The notes under the pieces: generated by a model | The model's database searches: none | What the model was told of the DNA's origin: nothing | What the model saw: the letters and a program-made list of their open reading frames with translations, nothing else | NCBI GenBank assembly: GCA_934255485.1 | Contig: CAKQOG010000008.1 | Coordinates: 1-64,000 of the forward strand | DNA: 64,000 bases | Source: an uncultured Prevotellamassilia sp. | GTDB taxonomy: Bacteria; Bacteroidota; Bacteroidia; Bacteroidales; Bacteroidaceae | Reading direction: 5' to 3' | Translations under genes and position numbers: made by a program | Shown here: one piece after another, positions 9,356 to 17,688 of the stretch | How the letters are laid out: the number at the start of each line of letters is the position of its first letter | How positions within the stretch are numbered: position 1 is the first letter of the stretch

Positions 9356-9431
9356 AATAGCTATTTTAATTTTTTTGTTTATATCAAAAGTGTTAGGTTA
9401 ATTGCCTACTTTAGGCATTCGCTATGTCTTA

Positions 9432-9447
9432 TGCCAAAAGCGTGCCA
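9432..9447 (-). promoter_or_regulatory. Sigma-54-type -24/-12 promoter ahead of groES
   Basis: Minus strand TGGCACGCTTTTGGCA: the -24 TGGCAC is intact, and the invariant GG and GC are separated by exactly 10 bases. The -12 element is TGGCA rather than TTGCA, one mismatch. It has the same extended TTTTGGCACGC as the stronger site at 17205. Predicted start of transcription is about 65 bp before the groES start codon. Confidence 0.55.
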
Positions 9448-9565
9448 AAATGTGTTGTGGCGAATAATAAAAACGTTTTTACTTGGTAAAAAAGGCAAGT
9501 TAGTTTCTTGTTATGCCATAATGTCACCCTGTGACAAATTGCCTTTTCTTCCACATTAATAGGGA

Positions 9566-9596
9566 TTGTCTGTTATGCAGAAAGCACGTAATTTTG
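9566..9596 (+). promoter_or_regulatory. Promoter of the TonB-dependent receptor gene
   Basis: TTG (9566-9568), 20-bp spacer, TAATTTTG (9589-9596), about 85 bp upstream of the start codon. Confidence 0.65.
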
Positions 9597-9686
9597 CAGT
9601 CGGAATTTGGGTAGATAGCATATTGCTCTCTGCTTTAAAAAATATTATAAAAACCAACACAAGGATTTTAAACACACAACAACTAA

Positions 9687-12113
9687 ATGCTCTTACTCTC
9701 GTTATTAGCCACAGTAATGCCTATTGAGGCAGACACGCTCAAGAACTTTGATATAGAGGAAGCTATTGTGGTGGCTTCGCCCAAAGAAACCAAGCAGTTG
9801 CGCAAACAGCCTGTGAGTGTTTCGCTCTTCGATGCCAATATGCTTAAGCAACGCCACGTTGAGGCAATGAAAGACCTCTCGGGGTATGTCCCAAACTTTT
9901 ATATGCCCAACTATGGCAGCCGCCTTACGTCGGCCTGCTATGTGCGTGGCATTGGGTCGCGTATCAATACGCCTGCCGTAGGGTTATATGTAGACAATGT
10001 GCCCTATATGGATAAAACTGCTTACGACTTTTCTTTTCAAGGCATAGAACGTGTAGACGTGTTGCGTGGTCCGCAAGGAACCCTTTATGGACGAAACACA
10101 ATGGGTGGTTTGGTACGTGTTTACACCGCCAATCCGTTTACGCATCATGGCACCGATGTGAGTTTAGGTCTTGGTTCTGCGTTGCGCTCAGAATGCACAA
10201 TGTCGCGCCATGCAGCCTTTACCACCTACTTACACCCCTCTAATCGCATGGCATGGAGCGTGGGTGGTTATTACGAAGGGCAGATGGGATATTTTACTAA
10301 CCAAGTTACGGGTAAGAAGCAAGATGCCAGCGATGCTGCTGGTGGCAGACTGCGCATGTCGTACCGCCCTACAGAGGTTGTAAAGATAGATTGGACTGCT
10401 TCGTATGAATATAGCAACGAAAAGGCTTGTCCTTACTACCTGCTTGGCCACACATCGAACTTTGAGAGTGGCTATCGTACAGCCTCAGATCGTGTGGCTT
10501 CGTTGGGTACGCTTGAGCAGAACCGTCCCAGTACCTATCGCCGCCATTTGCTGAATACGGGCTTGGGCGTAGAGCATAAGATGCCGCGCGTAACGCTCAC
10601 TTCAATCACAGCCTATCAGCACTTGTCAGACCGCTTGTTTATGGATCAAGATTTTACAGAGGCTGATATCTTTTCGTTGTGCCAACGCCAAAACATGAAC
10701 ACCGTGTCGGAGGAGATAGCATTGAAAAATGCCCCTACTAAGGATAGCCGATGGACGTGGACTACGGGCCTTTTTGCCATGTACCAACACATGCAAACCA
10801 AGTGTCCTGTAACCTTTTATAAGTCTGGTGTGGCATACTTAAATAATCAAATTGGTGCCAACTTGCCCACACGACCTAACATTGGCATTAAGTTTACTGG
10901 CAACGAAATACCGTTTGCATCGCAACTCAAAACGCCCTCGGTTAATGCGGCACTCTTTCACCAAAGCACCTTGAAACTCTTTGCGGGTTTAAGCATGACG
11001 CTTGGCCTACGTCTCGACTACGATTATCAACATCTCAACATGACGTCGGATGCTGGTGCTGAAGGCGTTCCCTACCATTTTAGTATGAGTATGGGGCCAA
11101 CCATGAACTTCAATACCAACCTCAGTGCCGACCCATCACTTGCAGCCAAACTCAGCCATACCAATTGGCAGGTGCTACCCAAAGCTGCTATCAATTACAC
11201 CTTACCCAACGACTTGGGAAACATCTATGTGAGTGTAGCCAAGGGATACCGCTCGGGCGGATATAACATTCAGTCGTACTCAGACCTTGCACAAACGCAG
11301 TTGCGTCGCCAGATGATGCTTGGTGTGCGCGAGTTTAGCATACAGAGCATCAATGCCATAGCTTATTTGCCCGATGCAGTAAAGCAAAGAGCTATAGCTG
11401 GCATGACAAGCACGCTTGATGCCATTACGCCCCAAGAACCTAACGCCGAAACGCTCTACTACAAACCCGAATACACCTGGAGCTATGAGGCTGGCATACA
11501 TCACAATTTGGCTGACAAAGCCTTGCAACTCGACCTATCAGCCTTTTATATGAAGACGCGCGATCAACAGATAGCACGTTTCTCGGAGAGTGGTATGGGC
11601 CGTGTGATGGTAAATGCAGGTCGTAGTCGCAGCTGTGGTGTTGAGGTGGGTTTACGCTCGCAGTTGTTGACCGACAGATTGAACCTTGCTGCCAACTACG
11701 GGCTTACCTCTGCCGAGTTTACAAGCTATTATCTTGGCAAGGCATCAGCCGATGCAGCAGCGGTAGACTACACGGGTAATCGTGTGCCTTTTGTGCCAAA
11801 GCACACCTTTAGTGCTTCGGTAGATTTTTGCCAACCTTGCCGTAGCTTTGTTAGAGCTTTCAGCGTGGGAGCCGATGTTAAGGGAGCTGGCAATGTGATG
11901 TGGAACGAGGCTAACACCTTTGGGCAGAACTTTTATGCCACTTTAGCTCTGCGCATGGGCATAGAGCTAAAGCACCAATGGCAGCTCAACCTTTGGGCGC
12001 AAAACCTAACCAATACGCGCTATGCCACTTTTGCCTTCGACAGCATGAACAATCGTTTTGCGCAATATGCTGCGCCTCGCACGGTTGGTTTCGACCTTAA
12101 ATGGCATTTTTAA
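9687..12113 (+). CDS. TonB-dependent outer-membrane receptor
   Basis: 808 residues. A TAA lies directly before the ATG in frame, fixing the start. A short hydrophobic leader (MLLLSLLATVMPIEA) precedes a possible TonB box (FDIEEAIVVAS). The plug domain follows, with YVRGIGSR, VGLYVDNVPY and VDVLRGPQGTLYGRNTMGG, then a beta-barrel with alternating aromatic strands. The final strand TVGFDLKWHF ends in Phe, as outer-membrane barrels do. There is no N-terminal carboxypeptidase-D-like domain and no SusD partner nearby, so it is not a standard SusC. Its form is closer to siderophore- or cobalamin-type receptors; the ligand cannot be read from the sequence. It stands alone under its own promoter. Confidence 0.9.
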   Translation: MLLLSLLATVMPIEADTLKNFDIEEAIVVASPKETKQLRKQPVSVSLFDANMLKQRHVEAMKDLSGYVPNFYMPNYGSRLTSACYVRGIGSRINTPAVGLYVDNVPYMDKTAYDFSFQGIERVDVLRGPQGTLYGRNTMGGLVRVYTANPFTHHGTDVSLGLGSALRSECTMSRHAAFTTYLHPSNRMAWSVGGYYEGQMGYFTNQVTGKKQDASDAAGGRLRMSYRPTEVVKIDWTASYEYSNEKACPYYLLGHTSNFESGYRTASDRVASLGTLEQNRPSTYRRHLLNTGLGVEHKMPRVTLTSITAYQHLSDRLFMDQDFTEADIFSLCQRQNMNTVSEEIALKNAPTKDSRWTWTTGLFAMYQHMQTKCPVTFYKSGVAYLNNQIGANLPTRPNIGIKFTGNEIPFASQLKTPSVNAALFHQSTLKLFAGLSMTLGLRLDYDYQHLNMTSDAGAEGVPYHFSMSMGPTMNFNTNLSADPSLAAKLSHTNWQVLPKAAINYTLPNDLGNIYVSVAKGYRSGGYNIQSYSDLAQTQLRRQMMLGVREFSIQSINAIAYLPDAVKQRAIAGMTSTLDAITPQEPNAETLYYKPEYTWSYEAGIHHNLADKALQLDLSAFYMKTRDQQIARFSESGMGRVMVNAGRSRSCGVEVGLRSQLLTDRLNLAANYGLTSAEFTSYYLGKASADAAAVDYTGNRVPFVPKHTFSASVDFCQPCRSFVRAFSVGADVKGAGNVMWNEANTFGQNFYATLALRMGIELKHQWQLNLWAQNLTNTRYATFAFDSMNNRFAQYAAPRTVGFDLKWHF

Positions 12114-12184
12114 GTATTACTGTCCGCTAAAAGTGCTTAGTTTGCCTATCTGATTTATGCATTGACAAGCACCTGCTTAAATGA

Positions 12185-12348
12185 TAAGTAAGTAGGCAAA
12201 TTAAAATTAGAAAGTCACGGGCTGAAAGCCCAAAAGACTATAGCCTATGGCAGCACCCTGGGTTGTAGTCTTTTGGGCTTTCAGCCCGTACTTTAATACT
12301 TATTCTTTACCTTATTTCTTCTAATTTTATTTTGTGTCCACTTACTTA
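12185..12348. repeat. Hairpin (MITE-like) element, family 1, long copy
   Basis: Ends are inverted: TAAGTAAGTAGGCAAATTAA at the left (12185 onward) and the complement of CTTACTTA at the right (to 12348). Inside is a perfect 24-bp stem: 12217-12240 pairs with 12266-12289, around a 25-nt loop. A shorter copy with the same ends is at 28510-28603. No transposase gene is present, so any mobilisation would be in trans. Confidence 0.7.
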
Positions 12349-12464
12349 GTAATGTTTTTTAAGCCGATGATGTAGGCCGAAATATAGATGACGATACCAG
12401 TTAGTTCTTAACAACCTACCTCCTATTTTGTGAACATTTATTGACATTCTGAAAGCTCCAAATA

Positions 12465-12850
12465 GAAATGAAATGTTAATGAAATTAACTATTAAGTGCT
12501 ATTATTTTAATTTATTTAATGGATATGCATGAAGTATAAGTGCCCTTTTAGCACAAGGATACGTATCCTTGCATCTCTAAAACACGTTAGTAAGCACACA
12601 AGGATACGTGTTCTTGTGGCATAAGGATACGTATTCTTAAGCTATAAGGATACGTATCCTTAGCTTTTATGCGCATACGAGTAATGAGTGAATGATTGCT
12701 AACTTATTGATATTCAATATATTAGATAAAATTGCTCAAAACTGCAGAATTTTGGCTCAAATGTTCATCTCTTCAATTTTTTTCGATTTATGAGCGTTTG
12801 ACTTTAAAACTTTTGCTTTTCAAAAATTATAAGAGAGGAAGAATGAACAA
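12465..12850 (+). repeat. Palindrome-array element, copy A (diverged)
   Basis: Same layout as copies B and C: an array of 16-bp palindromes followed by an arm holding an ATTGATATTCAAT near-palindrome (12706-12718), a GCTC motif and a TTATGAGCG motif. The end near 12836-12850 (GGAAGAATGAACAA) is a weak match to the boundary box GGAAAAATAGAAC. Boundaries are approximate. Confidence 0.5.
12554..12661. repeat. Array A of AAGGATACGTATCCTT palindromes
   Basis: Clear units at 12555-12570, 12600-12615, 12623-12638 and 12646-12661, plus a degenerate unit around ACACGTTA (centre 12585.5). Centres are 23, 22, 23 and 23 bp apart. Units 1 and 4 are perfect palindromes. Confidence 0.9.
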
Positions 12851-12937
12851 GCGAAAAGAAAAAGTTTAAAACAATTCGATGCTTAAGGATGCATCATTCA
12901 AACTTTGTGTGTAATATTGCACTCGCTATTTGAACTC

Positions 12938-13123
12938 ATAAGTAGGTGTTCATAATTATTTTTATATTTGAAGTGCTTTATGTGGATGTAGCTTAAAGGT
13001 TAGTTTGAAGGAGCATAGCGGGCTATGTGACTGAAAACTAACCTTTAAGATGCGCCACAGAAAGTGCTACAAATGTAAAAATAACAGAACTGATTTTATA
13101 AATAATTTTGAACACCTACTTAT
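12938..13123. repeat. Hairpin (MITE-like) element, family 2
   Basis: Left end ATAAGTAGGTGTTCATAATT (12938) and right end (13097-13123, closing with AACACCTACTTAT) are inverted repeats. Inside, CTTAAAGGTTAGTTT (12992-13006) pairs perfectly with AAACTAACCTTTAAG (13035-13049), and CATAGC/GCTATG (13014-13027) closes the tip. Solo ends of the same family occur at 36812-36838 and 58464-58490. The right end carries TAATTTTG (13103-13110), a -7-like box pointing at the kinase gene. Confidence 0.65.
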
Positions 13124-13143
13124 TATTTAATACGTACCAATTC

Positions 13144-15654
13144 ATGGCAAATAATAATATAGAACAAGGCAAAAAGCCTGCAGCAAGCACGTTGGTATTG
13201 GCATTTTTGTTGCTCTCTGTCACACTGACAGCCTCGGTATGGTTAGTGGTGCATTCGGCACGCGAAGTGAGTAGTGTAACACAAACAGAAGCCTTGGTAA
13301 CAAAACAACGAAAGGCTACCGACCAATTGTATAGGCAACTGCTTAATACCTCTACCCAAGCCGAAATTGCCACATTGCAGTATGCCGACGATGTGGAGCT
13401 GAAACGCTACTTAGTGGCATCGGCAAAAACCGATACGGCACTATCAGCCCTAAGAAAGATGGTGGCAAACCACACACAGTTGCAGCGCATCGACTCATTG
13501 CAAAACCTATTGTGGATGAGGCGTGATGGCACAGTAAGATTGGTAAGCACCTTGCGCACCGAAAACCACATTGGGGGCAACTTGCAGCAGCAAATTAAAG
13601 CTTTGCACAAGAGTCATCGGCCTGTTACGATGCAGGTGGAAGTGCCAGTTGTTGAGAGGGGCGAACAGTTGGTGATAGAACGCCGAAAACGTGGCTTTTT
13701 CAGAAGGTTGGGCGATGCTTTTAGGCGAGCTAAAGACGACACGATACACTCGCAGGTGGTGCAACACAAAGCTGCCTACGACACCGCGCAAACGCAAGTG
13801 AACATAGCAGACACTTTGGCCCATTTGCTCACAAATGTGCATCGCGATATGCAACGCGACTCTTTGTCGCACACTCGTAAACTTTATCTCAACTCAGACC
13901 AATTGCGAGCTGCCTCATTGGTGTTGTCGCAACATATGGCTAAACTTATTGAGAATTTTACCACGGCACAGTTGCAACTTATTAGCAAAACCATTAGCCA
14001 GGAAAGAAGGCAACGCCAAATAGCTGCCGTGAAACTTGCTACAATGGCAGTGCTCTCAATAGTGCTTTCGGGGCTACTCATTGTGTGGCTCGTACGCGAC
14101 ATACAACGCTCAAATCGCTATCGTCGCGCCCTTGAGTTGGCCAAAGAACAAAGCGAACAACTAATGACGCAGCGCGAACAACTGTTGCTCACCATATCGC
14201 ACGACATCAAGGCTCCCGTTAATACCATATTGGGTTATTTGCGGTTGTTGCCACACTCATTAATAGTTCAACATACTGAACTGAAAGCTATTGAAGCCTC
14301 TTCGCAACACTTGTTGCAACTTGTTGTCGCATTGCTTGATTATCATAAACTTGAGGCAGGCAAAGAGGTGGTGCACAATGCCCCCACACACATCAACAAA
14401 GTGCTGCAAAATGTGGCAGATGCCTTCTTGCCTATTGCGCAACAAAAGGGGGTGGCATTAAGCACCAATTTGTGCTTGCCAACAGCACTTTGGGCAGATG
14501 CCGATGCTTTGCGCCTACAGCAAATTGTTGAGAACTTAATGAGTAATGCTGTGAAATATACAGCTCATGGGCAGATAACATTAAGCGCCAAATGGGATGC
14601 TCAAACGGCACAACTCAACCTCTCTGTTACTGATACGGGATGCGGAATGACGCAGTACGATTTAGACCGCATTTTCAACCCTTTTACACGTGTAAAGGGG
14701 AGTGAAGGACACGAGGGGAGTGGGTTAGGACTTAGCATAACTCACAAGTTGGTTGAACTATTAGGTGGCACATTGGTGGCTCATAGCAAGTTGGGGCATG
14801 GTAGTAGTTTTGTGCTGACATTGCCGCTAAAAGTTTGTAAACCCGCCCAACAAGAGCCTCTACAAACAAGCAATGAGGGGGAAGTGCTGCAGTTATTGCC
14901 CTCTACGATATGTTGTGCGGTGATAGACGATGATGTGCTACAACTGCAACTAACTGAGGCTATGCTTTGCAACGTGTTGCCCGAAGATTCGGTTGTTAAG
15001 ACCTTTACTAAAACCGATGAATTGCTGCAATGGTTAGACAATGGCAACTGCCCAACACTTTTGCTAACAGATATTGAAATGCCTGGTATGTCGGGCTATG
15101 AGGTGCTGAAAGCAGTGCATCAACACCAACCTTGTGAGAGCACTACCTATGTTGTGGCAATGACTTCTCACTTGCTTGTGCCAATCAACGACTTTAAGCA
15201 GCGAGGATTTAACGATGTACTATTTAAACCTTTTAATCAAAACGATTTGCTGCGAATGCTGCAAGGCATTCAATCGGGTGAACAAACTGCATTGGAGGAC
15301 AAAAATATCGCTATAAAGCAGGCTTGCCCTTGTTCGCTTAGTGCATTAACGGCCTTTGCCGATGGTGATGAACAGGCAGAACAGGCTATACTCAAGCAGT
15401 TTGCAAGTGATTGCCAACAACACCTTCAGCTACTCGAACAGGCTTTGGCCGAACAAAATAAAGCTGAGGCATGTCGTATTGCACACAAAATGCTTCCAAC
15501 GTTTACGTTGATAGGTTCGCAGGTGCTACCAGCTTTGCAGACGTTAGAGGCACACCGAACCGACAATACATGGAGCGGTGAGGATGAACAACTTTGTCAA
15601 CAAGTTGTGGCAGAGCTAAAACTAATGGCTAAACAAAATATATTTAAACACTAA
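13144..15654 (+). CDS. Hybrid sensor histidine kinase with receiver and HPt domains
   Basis: 836 residues from the ATG at 13144; a TTG at 13108 in frame lies inside a repeat end and is rejected. A first membrane helix near residues 18-38 and a second near 298-320 (VLSIVLSGLLIVWLV) bracket a periplasmic sensor region of unrecognised fold. Then come the phosphoacceptor block LLTISHDIKAPVNTILGYL (His353), ATPase motifs NLMSNAVKYT, DTGCGMTQYDL and GSGLGLSITHKL, a receiver (IDDDVLQLQL, phospho-Asp643 in LLLTDIEMPG), and a C-terminal HPt domain with His781 in RIAHKMLP. It carries every module of a four-step phosphorelay. The sigma-54 activator starts 9 bp downstream and is the obvious recipient. 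The signal sensed is unknown. Confidence 0.93.
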   Translation: MANNNIEQGKKPAASTLVLAFLLLSVTLTASVWLVVHSAREVSSVTQTEALVTKQRKATDQLYRQLLNTSTQAEIATLQYADDVELKRYLVASAKTDTALSALRKMVANHTQLQRIDSLQNLLWMRRDGTVRLVSTLRTENHIGGNLQQQIKALHKSHRPVTMQVEVPVVERGEQLVIERRKRGFFRRLGDAFRRAKDDTIHSQVVQHKAAYDTAQTQVNIADTLAHLLTNVHRDMQRDSLSHTRKLYLNSDQLRAASLVLSQHMAKLIENFTTAQLQLISKTISQERRQRQIAAVKLATMAVLSIVLSGLLIVWLVRDIQRSNRYRRALELAKEQSEQLMTQREQLLLTISHDIKAPVNTILGYLRLLPHSLIVQHTELKAIEASSQHLLQLVVALLDYHKLEAGKEVVHNAPTHINKVLQNVADAFLPIAQQKGVALSTNLCLPTALWADADALRLQQIVENLMSNAVKYTAHGQITLSAKWDAQTAQLNLSVTDTGCGMTQYDLDRIFNPFTRVKGSEGHEGSGLGLSITHKLVELLGGTLVAHSKLGHGSSFVLTLPLKVCKPAQQEPLQTSNEGEVLQLLPSTICCAVIDDDVLQLQLTEAMLCNVLPEDSVVKTFTKTDELLQWLDNGNCPTLLLTDIEMPGMSGYEVLKAVHQHQPCESTTYVVAMTSHLLVPINDFKQRGFNDVLFKPFNQNDLLRMLQGIQSGEQTALEDKNIAIKQACPCSLSALTAFADGDEQAEQAILKQFASDCQQHLQLLEQALAEQNKAEACRIAHKMLPTFTLIGSQVLPALQTLEAHRTDNTWSGEDEQLCQQVVAELKLMAKQNIFKH

Positions 15655-15663
15655 TAAAGAAGA

Positions 15664-17061
15664 ATGGCATCGCATATTTTAATGGTTGAAGACGACCTTA
15701 CATTTAGCACCATGCTCAGTACATGGCTACAGAAAAAAGGCTTTGTTGTGGAGTGTGCCTCAAGTGTAGAAGGGGCTGTTAAGCTATTGTTGCGTGGCAC
15801 GAAAACTCCTAATTTGATATTATCAGACTTGCGATTGCCCGACCATGATGGGCTTTATTTGTTGCAGTGGATGCAACAAACAAAGTTGTTTGTGCCTTTT
15901 ATTGTTATGACACACTATGCAGATGTGCAAAATGCAGTGGAGGCTATGAAGCTTGGTGCAGCCGATTATATAAGTAAACCCGTACAGCCCGACTTGTTAC
16001 TGCAAAAGATTAATGACGCTTTAAAAGCTGCTCCGCATAAAACGCAACAGGCTGATAACAACGCTGAAAAACAAACAGCTAATGGCAATAAAACAGCCGA
16101 CGCATCGTCTGCAAAAGGTAAGTGCGCTAAGGGCATCGAAGGGCATTCGCCCGTGGCTTGCCAACTCTATAAACTGGCAAAACTTGTGGCACCAACCCCC
16201 ATGTCGGTGCTTATTATCGGTGCAAGTGGAACGGGCAAAGAATATGTGGCACATCGCATTCACGAACAGAGTAACCGAAGCAATGGGCCGTTTGTGGCTA
16301 TAGACTGTGGCGCACTGACTAAGGAACTTGCTGCGTCAGAACTATTCGGACACGTAAAGGGGGCCTTTACGGGTGCTATAACCGACAAAGTGGGGGCTTT
16401 TGAACAAGCATCGGGAGGCACTTTGTTTCTTGATGAGGTGGGCAACCTTAGTTATGATGTGCAAGTGCAACTATTGCGAGCGTTGCAAGAAAGGCGCATA
16501 CGCCCTGTGGGTAGTGCAGAAGAACGAGTGATAGACATTCGATTGGTTTGTGCTACAAACGAGAATTTGCCCGAAACTATAGAGCATGGCACGTTTCGCG
16601 AAGACCTTTATCATCGCATCAACGAGTTTACACTACACATGCCTTTGCTGCGCGACAGAGGAGGCGATGTGTTGGAGTTTGCCCGCTATTTCTTGCAACA
16701 AGCCAATGTTGAATTAAAACGTAATATTATAGATTTTACGAGCGATGCACAAATGGCTCTGCTACAATATGCTTGGCCTGGTAATTTGCGCGAAATGCGC
16801 AATGTGGTAACTCGAGCTGCGCTCATGGCTGAGGGAGAAAGCTACATCTCTGTGGTACATCTTAACCTGCCCATAGTTAAACATTCTAACATAAAAAGTG
16901 CTACATCTTACGCCATAAAGCCATCAACTAATGAAGAACTTGCACGCATTCGTGAGGCTTTGCAAATAACGAATGGAAACAAAAGCCGCGCTGCTCAGTT
17001 ATTGGGCATTGACCGAAAGACACTCTACAATAAATTAAAGCAATATGGCGAAGAATTGTAG
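15664..17061 (+). CDS. NtrC-family sigma-54-dependent response regulator
   Basis: 465 residues. The receiver domain has the acidic pair EDD (9-11) and phospho-acceptor Asp55 (LILSDLRLPD). The AAA+ domain has Walker A GASGTGKE (186-193), the sigma-54-contacting GAFTGA loop (233-238), Walker B GGTLFLDEVGNL and VCATNENL. The C-terminal Fis-type helix-turn-helix (about 425-465: NGNKSRAAQLLGIDRKTLYN) binds enhancers. The intact GAFTGA means it should activate sigma-54 polymerase. It is translated directly after the hybrid kinase, so the two are one system. The next gene carries a consensus sigma-54 promoter with repeated half-sites upstream, making it the likely direct target. Confidence 0.96.
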   Translation: MASHILMVEDDLTFSTMLSTWLQKKGFVVECASSVEGAVKLLLRGTKTPNLILSDLRLPDHDGLYLLQWMQQTKLFVPFIVMTHYADVQNAVEAMKLGAADYISKPVQPDLLLQKINDALKAAPHKTQQADNNAEKQTANGNKTADASSAKGKCAKGIEGHSPVACQLYKLAKLVAPTPMSVLIIGASGTGKEYVAHRIHEQSNRSNGPFVAIDCGALTKELAASELFGHVKGAFTGAITDKVGAFEQASGGTLFLDEVGNLSYDVQVQLLRALQERRIRPVGSAEERVIDIRLVCATNENLPETIEHGTFREDLYHRINEFTLHMPLLRDRGGDVLEFARYFLQQANVELKRNIIDFTSDAQMALLQYAWPGNLREMRNVVTRAALMAEGESYISVVHLNLPIVKHSNIKSATSYAIKPSTNEELARIREALQITNGNKSRAAQLLGIDRKTLYNKLKQYGEEL

Positions 17062-17127
17062 AAGTAGAAATGTAAAAGGTGTGGAATAACTGTGGAATTA
17101 TTCTACAGTTTCTACACATTTTCCACA
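17057..17127. promoter_or_regulatory. Enhancer-like cluster of TGTRGAA half-sites
   Basis: Half-sites TGTRGAA / TTCYACA occur at 17057-17063, 17080-17086, 17091-17097, 17101-17107, 17110-17116 and 17121-17127. The pair 17091-17107 is a near-perfect palindrome (TGTGGAA-TTA-TTCTACA). The cluster lies about 80-150 bp upstream of the -24 element, a normal distance for NtrC-type upstream activating sites. Confidence 0.6.
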
Positions 17128-17204
17128 CTTTTAAAGCGTGCCAAAAAATAGAAGAAAAATGTAATGGCTTGAATATCAGCTGAATACGAAATGTTGGTAT
17201 GTTT

Positions 17205-17219
17205 TGGCACGCCCTTTGC
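17205..17219 (+). promoter_or_regulatory. Consensus sigma-54 promoter
   Basis: TGGCAC (17205-17210), five bases, TTGC (17216-17219): exact match to TGGCAC-N5-TTGC. Predicted transcription start is near 17231, giving a 5' leader of roughly 45 bases before the ATG at 17278. Confidence 0.85.
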
Positions 17220-17277
17220 GCTTTATATAGGCAGAAATAACTAAATAATTAATCAACACATAAAATAACAAACGATT

Positions 17278-17619
17278 ATGAAAAAGTTCACTATTTCTGC
17301 TATTGTAGCAATGGGCGTAGTTGTACTGAGCAGTGCAGCTTTCGCAGGCACAACTTCTGCTAACTCTCGTGGTTTGGTAAGCAACGCTTCTACTTTTGCT
17401 GCCGATACTGTAGTGCCTAACGATACTATTGTGCCCGAACAAAAGGACACAACCACAAAAACAGAGAAACTATGCTTTGCCGATACAGTGGTGCCAACTG
17501 ACACTGTTACACCAACTGACACTGTAGCGCCTAAGAAAGAAAGCAAGGAAAAAGGTGAGAGCTCTTTGGCTGATACTGTAATTCCTGCTGATACGCTAAA
17601 GCCTGCAAAAACCAAGTAA
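17278..17619 (+). CDS. Small exported protein with ADTVxPxDT repeats, sigma-54 controlled
   Basis: 113 residues. A clear Sec signal peptide (MKKFTISAIVAMGVVVLSSA, cleavage likely after AFA) is followed by a low-complexity mature part with the motif ADTVVPxDT and variants four to five times, a Lys/Glu-rich spacer, and one cysteine (KLCFADT). No membrane segment remains after cleavage, so it is periplasmic or outside the cell. I recognise no family. Its promoter is the best sigma-54 site in the window, directly downstream of the activator gene, which makes it the prime output of that two-component system. Alternating acidic/Thr/Pro repeats suggest an extended, unstructured chain; function unknown. 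Confidence 0.75.
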   Translation: MKKFTISAIVAMGVVVLSSAAFAGTTSANSRGLVSNASTFAADTVVPNDTIVPEQKDTTTKTEKLCFADTVVPTDTVTPTDTVAPKKESKEKGESSLADTVIPADTLKPAKTK

Positions 17620-17688
17620 CCACGGCTATTATTGGTTATGAATAGGTTCTTTATGCCATCTACAGATGGAGAATAAATATGTATAGAT

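Larger units (their letters stand above)
9356..9686. other. Divergent regulatory region between groES and the TonB-dependent receptor
   Basis: This 331-bp region holds the sigma-54-like site for groES (9432-9447), a TGTCAC-CCT-GTGACA inverted repeat (9522-9536), a wider AAAAGGCAA / TTGCCTTTT inverted pair (about 9489-9497 and 9539-9547), and the receptor promoter (9566-9596). Confidence 0.6.
12114..13143. other. Kilobase non-coding region packed with three repeat elements
   Basis: No credible gene. It holds a 164-bp nested-hairpin element (12185-12348), a diverged copy of the palindrome-array element (about 12465-12850) and a 186-bp hairpin element (12938-13123). Positions 12349-12465 show nothing recognisable. 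Confidence 0.8.

Noticed and set aside
12554..12661. Palindrome arrays as a possible CRISPR array
   Set aside because: Units are 16-bp palindromes with 7-bp gaps, far too short for repeats and spacers, and no cas genes are present.
13108..13143. TTG start giving 12 extra residues on the hybrid kinase
   Set aside because: It lies inside the end of a hairpin element; the ATG at 13144 is followed by a typical short cytoplasmic N-terminus.
17137..17143. Second TTTTGGCACGC (minus strand) as a sigma-54 promoter
   Set aside because: The -24 part is intact but the -12 position is AAAAG, with no GC at the required distance.
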